Assembly: GCF_900177515.1 (NCBI RefSeq)
Contig: NZ_FXAK01000007.1
Location: 1,968,501 to 2,032,500 of the forward strand
From: Azospirillum oryzae
GTDB lineage: Bacteria > Pseudomonadota > Alphaproteobacteria > Azospirillales > Azospirillaceae
Direction: 5' to 3'
DNA: 64,000 nucleotides
Below, piece by piece: positions 1-8,914 of this stretch. Both the position numbers and the translations under genes were made by a program. The notes under the pieces are model-generated. The model was not told where the DNA came from. It saw only the letters and a program-made list of their open reading frames with translations, and did not search any database. The number at the start of each line of letters is the position of its first letter. The stretch's first letter is position 1.

Positions 1-92
1 CGGCATACTGCCGGATCGGTCGGGTCGGCGATGGGCTCCGCGATCTTGCGGAGTACGGGATTGCCCATCCGGGCGATTGGAAGCACTGGCAT
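1..92 (-). CDS. def: Peptide deformylase, N-terminal part (runs off the window)
   Basis: The minus strand opens with an ATG at 92 and reads about 30 codons to the window edge. The translation begins [20 protein letters not shown], which matches the N-terminus of peptide deformylases (the ...P.LR..A.P. pattern). These enzymes remove the formyl group from the initiator Met of new proteins in the cytoplasm, using a metal held by Cys and HExxH; those residues lie outside the window. It is divergent from rpsU. The upstream ribosome site is weak, so an internal start at residue 9 is possible. The identification rests on the short N-terminus only. Confidence 0.7.
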   Translation of the reverse strand, partial: MPVLPIARMGNPVLRKIAEPIADPTDPAVC

Positions 93-295
93 GCCGCTAT
101 ATCTGGAGTGTGAACGCGGCCGGAGCAACCGATTCCTGTGCTTCCGGCCGGGCTTATGCTTGCGCGCCGAAGACTCCCCTTCACAAAGGCGGTGGGGCAT
201 GCTACACACTGCGCCCACACAAGGGGTGCGCCCGCCGCGCATGCCTATTTGTTGCCTTGGTGCAACACGGCTCACTTGGAAGGGTGACGGTAAAC

Positions 296-499
296 GTGCA
301 AGTTCTGGTCCGAGATAACAACGTCGATCAGGCCCTCCGCGCGCTGAAGAAGAAGATGCAGCGCGAGGGCATTTTCCGTGAAATGAAGCTGCGCCGCAAC
401 TACGAGAAGCCCTCGGAGAAGCGCGCGCGTGAGAAGGCTGAAGCGGTGCGTCGCACCCGCAAGCTGCTCCGCAAGCGGATGGAACGCGAGGGCTATTAA
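296..499 (+). CDS. rpsU: 30S ribosomal protein S21
   Basis: Small basic protein of 67 residues. It begins [20 protein letters not shown] and ends RKRMEREGY, the typical alphaproteobacterial bS21. It sits on the 30S platform next to the anti-Shine-Dalgarno helix and takes part in initiation. I chose the GTG at 296 because family members start at MQVLVRDNN; a GTG at 284 is in frame but overlaps the AGGG ribosome site (281-284), while 296 lies 11 nt behind it. The longer in-frame extension back to 77 is not conserved-looking. A strong terminator follows at 572-602, so the gene is probably monocistronic. Confidence 0.95.
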   Translation: MQVLVRDNNVDQALRALKKKMQREGIFREMKLRRNYEKPSEKRAREKAEAVRRTRKLLRKRMEREGY

Positions 500-526
500 T
501 CGTCGGTCGCACGTAGCGACTGCGAA

Positions 527-547
527 GGGCGCGTGTGATGCGCGCCC
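527..547 (+). terminator. GC hairpin downstream of rpsU
   Basis: GGGCGCG and CGCGCCC form a perfect 7-bp stem around a 7-nt loop, 28 bp after the rpsU stop. It lacks a T-run, so it is more likely a 3'-end stabilising or pausing structure than a complete terminator; the full terminator is the next hairpin. Confidence 0.4.
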
Positions 548-571
548 AAGACCCCTTGTGTCTTGCACCCG

Positions 572-602
572 ACCGTCCCGCGATCCTCGCGTGGGCGGTT
601 TT
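572..602 (+). terminator. Intrinsic terminator of rpsU
   Basis: An 11-12 bp stem (ACCGTCCCGCGA pairing with TCGC-GT-GGGCGGT, one bulged T) with a 3-nt loop is followed by TTTT. It ends rpsU transcription and isolates panB. Confidence 0.75.
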
Positions 603-717
603 GGTGTATCTGCGCCATTTTGTTCGACCCGATTGTCCGCCGGTCAAGCGTATTGCCGGATAAGCGTATCGAACAAATTGAGAGCGAACAGGCAGCCAGC
701 CCCGGAAAGACCCGACC

Positions 718-1551
718 ATGAGCGCTTCCAACCTCACCGCCCGCCACTCGGTCCCGGCTCTGCGCGCCCGCAAGGGGGGCGAGCCGATCGTCTGCCTGAC
801 CGCCTATACCGCGCCGGTGGCCCGTCTGCTCGACCCGCATGTCGATATCCTGCTGGTCGGCGATTCGCTGGGCATGGTGGTGTATGGGCTGGACAGCACG
901 CTGCCGGTGACGCTGGACATGATGATCGCCCATGGCGCCGCGGTGGTGCGCGCGTCGGAACGCGCCTGCGTCGTCGTCGATCTGCCCTTCGGCAGCTATC
1001 AGGAGAGCAAGGAGGCCGCCTTCCGCGCCTCGGCCCGCGTGATGGCGGAAACCGGCGCCCAGGCGGTCAAGCTGGAAGGCGGGCTGGAGATGGCGGAGAC
1101 GGTTGCCTTCCTGACCGCCCGCGGCATCCCGGTGATGGGCCATGTCGGACTGACGCCGCAATCCGTCAACACGCTGGGCGGCTACAAGGCGGTCGGACGC
1201 GACGCCGAGGCCGCCGAGCGCATCGCCGCCGACGCCCGCGCCATCGCGGAGGCCGGCGCCTTCACCCTGGTGATCGAGGGCACGATGGAGCAGCTCGCCC
1301 GCCGCATCACCGAAGAGGTGGCGATCCCCACCATCGGCATCGGCGGCTCGCCGGCTTGCGATGGGCAGGTGCTGGTCACCGACGACATGCTGGGCCTGTT
1401 CGGCGCCTTCCAGCCGAAATTCGTCAAACGCTACGCCAACCTGGGCGAAACGGTCGGCGAGGCCGCCGCGACCTACGCCGCCGAGGTGCGGGCCCGAGCC
1501 TTTCCGGGTCCGGAACATTGCTTCGGGGTGAAGAAGGCGGCCACGGCGTAA
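718..1551 (+). CDS. panB: 3-methyl-2-oxobutanoate hydroxymethyltransferase
   Basis: Protein of 277 residues that transfers a hydroxymethyl group from 5,10-methylene-tetrahydrofolate to 2-oxoisovalerate, giving ketopantoate, the first committed step of pantothenate and CoA synthesis. The family signatures are visible: CLTAYTAP near residue 25, the metal-binding [13 protein letters not shown] around residue 45, KLEGG near residue 120, GHVGLTPQ near 140 and the C-terminal [18 protein letters not shown]. Length is close to the usual 260-280. panC is not adjacent. The gene starts 115 bp after the rpsU terminator, and 60 bp separate it from the following helicase gene. Confidence 0.96.
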   Translation: MSASNLTARHSVPALRARKGGEPIVCLTAYTAPVARLLDPHVDILLVGDSLGMVVYGLDSTLPVTLDMMIAHGAAVVRASERACVVVDLPFGSYQESKEAAFRASARVMAETGAQAVKLEGGLEMAETVAFLTARGIPVMGHVGLTPQSVNTLGGYKAVGRDAEAAERIAADARAIAEAGAFTLVIEGTMEQLARRITEEVAIPTIGIGGSPACDGQVLVTDDMLGLFGAFQPKFVKRYANLGETVGEAAATYAAEVRARAFPGPEHCFGVKKAATA

Positions 1552-1611
1552 CGCCCTCATCCGCACATCGTTCTTCCTCCGTTCCAGGCGATCCGCTACA
1601 GTCCGACCGCC

Positions 1612-4113
1612 ATGGACGCCCCCTCCCCCGCCTTGATCCCGCCCAATGTCGCCGCGTGGTTCCGGTCGCGCGGCTGGGCGCCGCACCCGCATCAGGTCGC
1701 CATGGTGGAGGCGGCGGAGCGGGGGGAAAGCGCCCTGCTGATCGCGCCCACCGGCGGCGGCAAGACGCTGGCCGGCTTCCTGCCATCGCTGATCGAACTA
1801 GCGGAACGGCCGCGCGAGGGGCTGCACACCCTCTATATCTCGCCGCTGAAGGCCCTGGCGGTCGACATCCAGCGCAATCTCGAACAGCCCATCGCCGAGA
1901 TGCGGCTGCCGATCCGCGCGGAGACCCGCACCGGCGACACGCCGGAAGCCAAGCGCAGGAGACAGCGCAGCCATCCGCCGCACATGCTGATGACGACGCC
2001 GGAAAGCCTGGCGCTGCTGCTGTCCTACACCGACGCCGACCGGCTGTTCCGCAACCTGCGCTGCGTGATCATCGACGAGTTGCATGCGCTGGCCGGCACC
2101 AAGCGCGGCGACCTGCTGGCGCTGGGTCTGGCCCGGCTGTCGCGGCTCGCCCCCGCCGCCCGCCGCGTCGGGCTGTCGGCCACGGTGGCGGAGCCGGAAC
2201 GGCTGCTGGCTTGGCTGTCGCGGCGCGGGCGGTATGACGGAACCGACTCCGACGACGTGCGGCTTGTGATGGGTCGCAGCGGCGCGCAGGCGGAGGTGGA
2301 GATCCTGACCTCGCAGGAGCGGGTGCCCTGGGCCGGCCACATGGCGATGCACGCCATGAAGGAGATTTACGAGCGCATCCGCTGCCAGCGCACCACCCTG
2401 CTGTTCGTCAACACCCGCGCCCAGGCCGAGTTGGTGTTCCAGGCGCTGTGGCGGGTCAATGACGACAACCTTCCCATCGCGCTCCACCACGGCTCGCTGG
2501 CGGTGGAACAGCGCCGCAAGGTCGAAGGCGCCATGGCGCGCGGCGAGTTGCGGGCAGTGGTCGCCACCTCCTCGCTGGATCTCGGCATCGACTGGGCGGC
2601 GGTTGACCTCGTGGTGCAGATCGGCGCGCCCAAGGGGTCGAGCCGGCTGGTCCAGCGCATCGGCCGCGCCAACCACCGGCTGGACGAGCCCAGCCGCGCC
2701 CTGCTGGTTCCCGCCAACCGCTTCGAGGTGCTGGAATGCCGCGCCGCGCTGGAGGCGGTGCACGACCACACGCTGGACGGCGAAGCGCCGCGGCCGGGCG
2801 GGCTGGACGTGCTGGCCCAGCATCTGCTCGGCATGGCCTGCGCCGCCCCCTTCTTGGCCGACGAGCTGTATGAGGAGGTGGTCTCCGCCGCCCCCTATGC
2901 CGCGATGACGCGTGACGAGTTCGACGACGTTCTGGATTTCGTCACGACCGGCGGCTACGCGCTCGGCGCTTATGAACGGTTCCAGCGGTTGAAGCTGCGC
3001 GAGGATGGGCGGATGGCGGTGGCCGGCCCGGCGGTGGCGCGCCAGTATCGGATGAATGTCGGCACCATCACGCAGGAGGCGCTGCTGCGCGTCCGCATGA
3101 ACCGCGGCCCGGTGCTGGGCGAGGTGGAGGAGTATTTCATCCAGGGCCTGACCCCCGGCGATACCTTCCTCTTCGCCGGACAGCTTCTGAAGTTCCTCGG
3201 CGTGCGAGAGATGGAGGCTCAGGTCGCCAAGGGCGGCACCGGCGATCCGAAGGTCCCCGCCTATGCCGGCGGCCGGCTTCCGCTGACCACCCATCTTGCC
3301 GAGCGCGTGCGCGCCATGCTGGCCGATCCGCGCCAGTGGGACGGGCTGCCGGAGGATGTGCGGGAATGGCTGCGGATGCAGCGCTACCGCTCGGTCCTGC
3401 CGAATCGCGATGGGCTGCTGGTGGAGACCTTCCCCAAGGCCGGCAAGCGCTTCCTCGTCGCCTATGCCTTCGAGGGGCGGAATGCGCACCAGACGCTGGG
3501 CATGCTGTTGACCCGGCGGATGGAGCGCTTCGGCCTTGGACCGCTGGGCTTCGTCGCCACCGACTATGTGCTGGCGGTGTGGTCCTTGCGCTCGCCCGGC
3601 GACATGGACGCGCTGTTCGACCAGGACATGCTGGGCGACGATCTGGAAGCCTGGATGGACGAATCGTCGATGCTGCGGCGGACCTTCCGCAATGTGGCGC
3701 TGATCGCCGGGGTGATCGACCGCCGCCATCCGGGGCAGGAGAAGACCGGGCGGCAGGTCACCTTCTCCTCCGACCTGATCTATGACGTGCTGCGCAAGCA
3801 CGACCCCGGCCATGTGCTGCTGCGGGCGACGCGGGCCGATGCCGCCGGCGGGCTGACCGACATCCGCCGCCTGTCCGATTTCCTGGCGCGGGTGCGCGGG
3901 CGCATCACCCACAAGGACCTCGACCGCATCTCTCCGCTGGCAGTGCCGGTGATCCTGGAGATCGGGCGCGAGCGGGTGGACGGCAGCGCCACCGACGAGT
4001 TGCTCGCCGCCGCCGAGGCCGAACTGCTGGCGGAGGCGATGCCGGAACTGGCGCCGCCACGGCCTGGGAAATCGGAAACGGGGCGCCCGCAGCAGGGACG
4101 GTTGTCGTTGTGA
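1612..4113 (+). CDS. Ligase-associated DNA damage response DEXH helicase (Lhr family)
   Basis: Protein of 833 residues in the bacterial Lhr-like superfamily 2 helicase group. Residues 30-60 carry Walker A (APTGGGKT), about 155 carries the DEXH box (IDELHAL), then LSAT (motif III), TSSLDLGIDW and QRIGRANHR (motifs V and VI), followed by the winged-helix and DEAD-associated C-terminal regions. Short Lhr proteins of about 820 residues are typically encoded with an ATP-dependent ligase, an exonuclease and the phosphoesterase PdeM in a DNA repair cluster. PdeM is present at 4645 on the same strand; ligase and exonuclease are not in this window. Precise substrate is inferred from the family, not seen here. 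Confidence 0.9.
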   Translation: MDAPSPALIPPNVAAWFRSRGWAPHPHQVAMVEAAERGESALLIAPTGGGKTLAGFLPSLIELAERPREGLHTLYISPLKALAVDIQRNLEQPIAEMRLPIRAETRTGDTPEAKRRRQRSHPPHMLMTTPESLALLLSYTDADRLFRNLRCVIIDELHALAGTKRGDLLALGLARLSRLAPAARRVGLSATVAEPERLLAWLSRRGRYDGTDSDDVRLVMGRSGAQAEVEILTSQERVPWAGHMAMHAMKEIYERIRCQRTTLLFVNTRAQAELVFQALWRVNDDNLPIALHHGSLAVEQRRKVEGAMARGELRAVVATSSLDLGIDWAAVDLVVQIGAPKGSSRLVQRIGRANHRLDEPSRALLVPANRFEVLECRAALEAVHDHTLDGEAPRPGGLDVLAQHLLGMACAAPFLADELYEEVVSAAPYAAMTRDEFDDVLDFVTTGGYALGAYERFQRLKLREDGRMAVAGPAVARQYRMNVGTITQEALLRVRMNRGPVLGEVEEYFIQGLTPGDTFLFAGQLLKFLGVREMEAQVAKGGTGDPKVPAYAGGRLPLTTHLAERVRAMLADPRQWDGLPEDVREWLRMQRYRSVLPNRDGLLVETFPKAGKRFLVAYAFEGRNAHQTLGMLLTRRMERFGLGPLGFVATDYVLAVWSLRSPGDMDALFDQDMLGDDLEAWMDESSMLRRTFRNVALIAGVIDRRHPGQEKTGRQVTFSSDLIYDVLRKHDPGHVLLRATRADAAGGLTDIRRLSDFLARVRGRITHKDLDRISPLAVPVILEIGRERVDGSATDELLAAAEAELLAEAMPELAPPRPGKSETGRPQQGRLSL

Positions 4114-4136
4114 CACCGCCCCATGCCGCCCGCAGG

Positions 4137-4520
4137 TTACTTGCGCAGCTCCGGCTCCACTCCCGGCTCGCCGCTGAACTCGACCAGAATGGTCTCGTCA
4201 CGGACGATGAACTGGCAGGCCAGACGGTAGGGCGGCGGGCGGTGGGCGTTCTCGGCCGCCTCCAGCAGGTCCCGGTTCAGCTTGCCGTTGACGGACAGGG
4301 TGACTTTCTCCTTTTCGGTCAGGTCGATGGCCATCGGCGTCTTCCCGTCCAGATAGGTCACCTTGACGAGGCAGGACCCGCACTCGCCGTCCTGGCACTG
4401 GAACGGTATCGGAATGTCGTGCTTCTTCGCCAGCGCCAGCAAAGTGCCGGTATCGCCGGCGACCGCGTAGACGGTCATGTCCTTGGGCATGTTCAGGCCG
4501 GTGAACGTCACTGTGGCCAT
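4137..4520 (-). CDS. Shethna FeSII-like 2Fe-2S ferredoxin
   Basis: 127-residue plant-type ferredoxin. The cluster ligands are in FQCQDGECGSCLVKV (three Cys near residues 41-49) and the distal RLACQ near 106. The order MATVTF...AVAG, IPF.CQDG.CGSCLVK, LDG, LT.KE, PPYRLACQ.IV, LVEFSGEPG follows, from memory, Shethna protein II of Azotobacter vinelandii, which binds and shields nitrogenase under oxygen stress. That role is inferred here. Start at 4520 has a good GGAGG six to seven bases upstream; a longer in-frame ATG at 4553 adds an unconserved 11 residues. It is transcribed against the flanking repair genes and converges on the helicase gene with 23 bp between the stops. Confidence 0.8.
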   Translation of the reverse strand: MATVTFTGLNMPKDMTVYAVAGDTGTLLALAKKHDIPIPFQCQDGECGSCLVKVTYLDGKTPMAIDLTEKEKVTLSVNGKLNRDLLEAAENAHRPPPYRLACQFIVRDETILVEFSGEPGVEPELRK

Positions 4521-4644
4521 GGGTATCCTCCGGGTATGGTTGTGATCCGCCATGCCTCCACGGCGGCGGCCCGTCCGGCTGCAAACATCATGCCCACAGA
4601 AATTTCATGGATATTGGCCGCTTCCGATGATCGCCGGTAAACGA

Positions 4645-5382
4645 ATGTTGTCAGCTTCCTCCCAAGCTCACGGCTCTGCCTGTCAGGGCGATGACAGCCG
4701 CGCCGCCCTGACCTTCCGCGGCGCCGACCTGCTGGCCGATCCATCGGGCGGGCTGCTGTGGCCGGCGGAGAGCATCCTCGCCGTCGCCGACCTGCATCTG
4801 GAGAAGGGATCGGCCTTCGCCGCGCGCGGCCGGATGCTGCCGCCCTACGACACGCGGGCGACGCTGGACCGGCTGGCGCAATTGATCGCGGCGGCGCGGC
4901 CGGCGCGGGTGCTGTGCCTGGGCGACAGTTTCCATGACCGCCGTGCGGCGGAGCGGATGGACGCCGCCGACGTGGAGCGGCTGCGCGGACTGACCGCCGC
5001 CGTCGCCGATTGGGTGTGGATCACCGGCAACCACGATCCGGAGCCGCCGCAGGGCTTCGGCGGCCGGGTGGTGGCGGAGCTGTCCGTCGGCCCGCTGACC
5101 TTCCGGCACGAGGCACAGCCGGGCGCGGTGGGCGAGTTGTCGGGACACCTGCACCCGGCCGCCGCCGTGGCGCTGGCCGGGCGGCGGGTGCGCGACCGCT
5201 GCTTCGTCCATGACGGCGCCAAGCTGATCCTGCCGGCCTTCGGCAGCTTCACCGGCGGGCTGAACGTGCTGGACGCCGCCTTCGACGGGCTGCTGGCGCC
5301 GGACTTCGAAGTGCTGATGACGGCGCGCGGCCGGGTCTATCGCTTCCCCTGCGCCCGTTTGTCGCCGGACCGCACGCGCTGA
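4645..5382 (+). CDS. pdeM: Ligase-associated DNA damage response endonuclease PdeM (metallophosphoesterase)
   Basis: 245-residue calcineurin-like phosphoesterase. Metal-binding motifs occur in order: VADLHLEKG (DxH), CLGDSFHD (GDxxHD), ITGNHD and SGHLHP, with a conserved KLILPAFGSFTGGLNV block near the end. PdeM proteins accompany the short Lhr helicase in ligase-associated repair clusters, which matches the helicase gene just upstream; the two are separated only by the inverted ferredoxin gene. The start is uncertain: ATG at 4645 or 4627 both precede the conserved LTFRGADLLADP; the ORF extends to 4552 without recognisable sequence. Confidence 0.85.
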   Translation: MLSASSQAHGSACQGDDSRAALTFRGADLLADPSGGLLWPAESILAVADLHLEKGSAFAARGRMLPPYDTRATLDRLAQLIAAARPARVLCLGDSFHDRRAAERMDAADVERLRGLTAAVADWVWITGNHDPEPPQGFGGRVVAELSVGPLTFRHEAQPGAVGELSGHLHPAAAVALAGRRVRDRCFVHDGAKLILPAFGSFTGGLNVLDAAFDGLLAPDFEVLMTARGRVYRFPCARLSPDRTR

Positions 5383-5449
5383 TGCTCTGGCCGAAGCGTG
5401 AGCGCGGCCTATATCGGTGGATCCGGATGAGACCAACCGAGCACCGCGC

Positions 5450-6919
5450 ATGCCCGCCCCCATCATCGTCTGGTTCCGCAACGATCTGCGCCTCGCCGAC
5501 AATCCGGCGCTGACCGCCGCCGCCCAGGCCTCCACCGAACGCGGTGCCCCGGTCATTCCGCTCTATATCCTCGAGGAGGAAAACGGGGAACCTTGGGCGC
5601 TCGGTGGGGCGCAGCGCTGGTGGCTGCATGGCAGCCTGGAACGGCTCGCCACCTGCTGCGCCCGCCACGGCTCGCCGCTGGTGCTGCGCCGGGGCGAACC
5701 GGGCGCCGTGCTCGATGCGCTGATCGCGGAGACGGGGGCGGAGTGCGTGCTGTGGAACCGGCGCTACACCCCCGCGCAGACCGCACGGGATTCGGCAATC
5801 AAGACCGGGTTGAAGCAACGCGGCATAGACACGCGCAGCTTCAACGCCGGCCTGCTCGCCGAGCCCTGGACCGTCCGCAACAAGAGCGGCGGTCCCTTCA
5901 AGGTCTTCACCCCCTTCTGGCGTCATCTGTCGGCCACGCTGAGCCCGCCGCTGCCGACGCGCGCACCCTCCGAACTGATGGCGCCGGCGACTGCACCGGC
6001 CAGCGACGCGCTGGAAAGCTGGGGCCTGCTGCCGACAAAGCCCGACTGGGCCGCCGGCCTGCGCAAGCGCTGGGTGCCGGGGGAGACGGCGGCGCTGTCC
6101 CACCTCGCAGATTTCCTCGACGGGCCGGTCGGGGTCTATGCGACGGAGCGCGACCGGCCGGATCGCCCCGGCACCTCCGCCCTGTCGCCGCATCTGGCCT
6201 TCGGGGAGATCGGGCCGCGGCAGGTCTGGCACGCCGCCCGCCATGCCGCCGACGCCCGGCCGGAACTGGCGCCCGGCATAGACGCCTTCCTGCGCGAAAT
6301 CGGCTGGCGCGAGTTCCAATACCACCTGCTGCACCACGCGCCTGAACTGCCCGACCAGCCGCTCGACCGCCGCTTCGCCGATTTCCCCTGGCGCGAGGAT
6401 GCCGCGGGCCTGAAGGCTTGGCAGTGCGGGCGCACAGGCTATCCCATCGTCGATGCCGGCATGCGCCAGCTGTGGGAGACCGGTTGGATGCACAACCGGG
6501 TGCGCATGATCGTCGCTTCCTTCCTGATCAAGGACCTGCTCCTGCCCTGGCAGGAAGGGGAGCGCTGGTTCTGGGATACGCTGGTCGATGCCGATCTGGC
6601 CCAGAATGCCGGCAACTGGCAGTGGGTGGCCGGCTGCGGCGCCGACGCCGCGCCCTTCTTCCGCGTCTTCAATCCCGTCCTGCAGGGCGAGAAGTTCGAT
6701 CCAGAGGGCGATTACGTCCGTCGCTACGTCCCCGAGTTGGACCGGTTGCCGCCGCGCTGGATCCATCAGCCCTGGGCCGCACCGACCGAGGTGCTGCGGC
6801 AGGCCGGCGTCCGGCTGGGCGAGGACTACCCGCGCCCGATCCTCGACCATGGCGTCGCCCGCGACCGCGCGTTGGCCCTCTACAACGAGCGCAAGGGCAA
6901 GGCGGAGGCCGCGACCTGA
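5450..6919 (+). CDS. phr: Deoxyribodipyrimidine photo-lyase (class I CPD photolyase)
   Basis: 489-residue flavoprotein that repairs cyclobutane pyrimidine dimers with blue light. The N-terminal antenna domain starts IIVWFRNDLRLADNPAL. The C-terminal FAD domain has WREFQYHLLHHAPEL, VDAGMRQLWETGWMHNR, the helix FLIKDLLLPWQEGERWF and DADLAQNAGNWQWVAGCG, all standard photolyase signatures including the Trp residues used for flavin photoreduction. ATG at 5450 is chosen because MPAPIIVWFRND is the usual N-terminus; a GTG 33 bp upstream adds unconserved residues. Transcribed like pdeM, 67 bp upstream. Confidence 0.94.
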   Translation: MPAPIIVWFRNDLRLADNPALTAAAQASTERGAPVIPLYILEEENGEPWALGGAQRWWLHGSLERLATCCARHGSPLVLRRGEPGAVLDALIAETGAECVLWNRRYTPAQTARDSAIKTGLKQRGIDTRSFNAGLLAEPWTVRNKSGGPFKVFTPFWRHLSATLSPPLPTRAPSELMAPATAPASDALESWGLLPTKPDWAAGLRKRWVPGETAALSHLADFLDGPVGVYATERDRPDRPGTSALSPHLAFGEIGPRQVWHAARHAADARPELAPGIDAFLREIGWREFQYHLLHHAPELPDQPLDRRFADFPWREDAAGLKAWQCGRTGYPIVDAGMRQLWETGWMHNRVRMIVASFLIKDLLLPWQEGERWFWDTLVDADLAQNAGNWQWVAGCGADAAPFFRVFNPVLQGEKFDPEGDYVRRYVPELDRLPPRWIHQPWAAPTEVLRQAGVRLGEDYPRPILDHGVARDRALALYNERKGKAEAAT

Positions 6920-7124
6920 GCGGCGATCTTCATCGAACGGTCACAGCCGCGCCCGCAAACGGTCACGCGCCGCCGCTATCCTGCCAACAGCGGCCCGGTG
7001 CGGCCGCGCCGTCCCGCACAGCCTCCTGGGTTCGCGTGAGAAGGACACCGACCGCTCCCCCGCCGTCGTTGCCCATGTTGGCTTGGAAAAAGCCCGGCCC
7101 CAAAAAGAACAATGCCCACTCGGC

Positions 7125-7154
7125 AAGGCGGCTCCACGTCCGGAGCCGCCTTTT
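7125..7154 (+). terminator. Intrinsic terminator between phr and zur
   Basis: An 11-bp perfect stem (AAGGCGGCTCC with GGAGCCGCCTT), 6-nt loop, then TTTT. It lies 205 bp after phr and 44 bp before the zur palindrome, so it separates phr read-through from the zinc unit. The 200 bp between phr and the hairpin hold no convincing gene. Confidence 0.65.
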
Positions 7155-7197
7155 CCATGCCGCACCGCATCGGTGCGCCGGTTGCGCCGACGACAAG

Positions 7198-7216
7198 GGT
7201 GTTATAAAGTAACACC
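7198..7216 (+). promoter_or_regulatory. Zur-box-like operator at the zur start codon
   Basis: GGTGTTA-TAAAG-TAACACC is a perfect 7-bp inverted repeat with a 5-nt AT-rich centre, ending one base before the zur ATG. Its GTTATA..TAAC character resembles known Zur operators. Its position over the expected promoter or ribosome site suggests negative autoregulation of zur and the downstream GTPase gene. Confidence 0.7.
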
Positions 7217-7217
7217 T

Positions 7218-7684
7218 ATGTCCGCGCTTCACGACCATACCCACTGCATCGCCGATGCTCTCACCCGTGCCGACGCGCTGTGCGCCGAACGGGGGGCGCG
7301 GCTGACCGCGCTGCGCCGCCGCGTGCTGGAGCTGGTCTGGTCCAGCCACCGGCCGCGCGGCGCCTATGCGATCCTGGAGGATCTGAGCCAGCAGGACGGC
7401 AAGGCGGCGGCGCCGCTGACCGTCTACCGTGCGCTGGAGTTCCTGGTCGAGCAGGGGCTGGTCCACCGCATCGAATCGCTGAATGCCTATGTCGGCTGCG
7501 CCGCACCGGGGGATGTCCATTCCGGACAGTTCCTGGTGTGCGAAGCCTGCGGCGACGCCGCCGAGATCGATGATCCGGGCGTCGGTGCCGCCATCGACGC
7601 CGCGGCGGCCGAGCGCGGCTTCCGCGTCCAGCGCCCTACCGTCGAGGTGCGCGGCCTGTGCAAATCCTGTCAGGAGAATCCCCG

Positions 7685-7688
<4 letters not shown>
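7218..7688 (+). CDS. zur: Zinc uptake regulator, Fur family
   Basis: 156-residue Fur-family repressor. It starts with a His-rich MSALHDHTHC, then a winged helix (LTALRRRVLELVWSSHRPRGAYAILEDL...LTVYRALEFLVEQGLVHRIES), and ends in a dimerisation region with VCEACGD and CKSC, two CxxC pairs that hold structural zinc in Zur/Fur proteins. Zur is favoured over Fur because of the coupled zinc-type CobW gene and the palindrome abutting the start. There is no clear Shine-Dalgarno site; the operator occupies that space, so translation may be leaderless or weak. The stop overlaps the start of the next gene (TTGA). Confidence 0.9.
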
Positions 7689-8809
<1,121 letters not shown>

Positions 8810-8840
8810 AGTCAGTCCTCTTATTTGCCTATGTTAGACT

Positions 8841-8885
8841 CCCACCCCAACCCTCCCCCGCCCAGCGGGGGAGGGTTGGGGTGGG
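8841..8885. repeat. REP-like palindromic repeat, copy 1
   Basis: Perfect 21-bp inverted repeat, arms 8841-8861 and 8865-8885, loop CCA. The arm core CCCTCCCCCGC and the flank GGGGGCAtta-GAAGCC recur at three other places in the window. It sits between the convergent cobW and M1-peptidase genes and could also stop transcription from both sides. Confidence 0.75.
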
Positions 8886-8914
8886 GGCATTAGAAGCCGA
8901 CACCTCCCCCACCC

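Noticed and set aside
7077-7211. Short frame beginning MLAWKKPGPKKNN before zur
   Set aside because: The terminator hairpin and the Zur-type palindrome lie inside it, and no ribosome site is visible.
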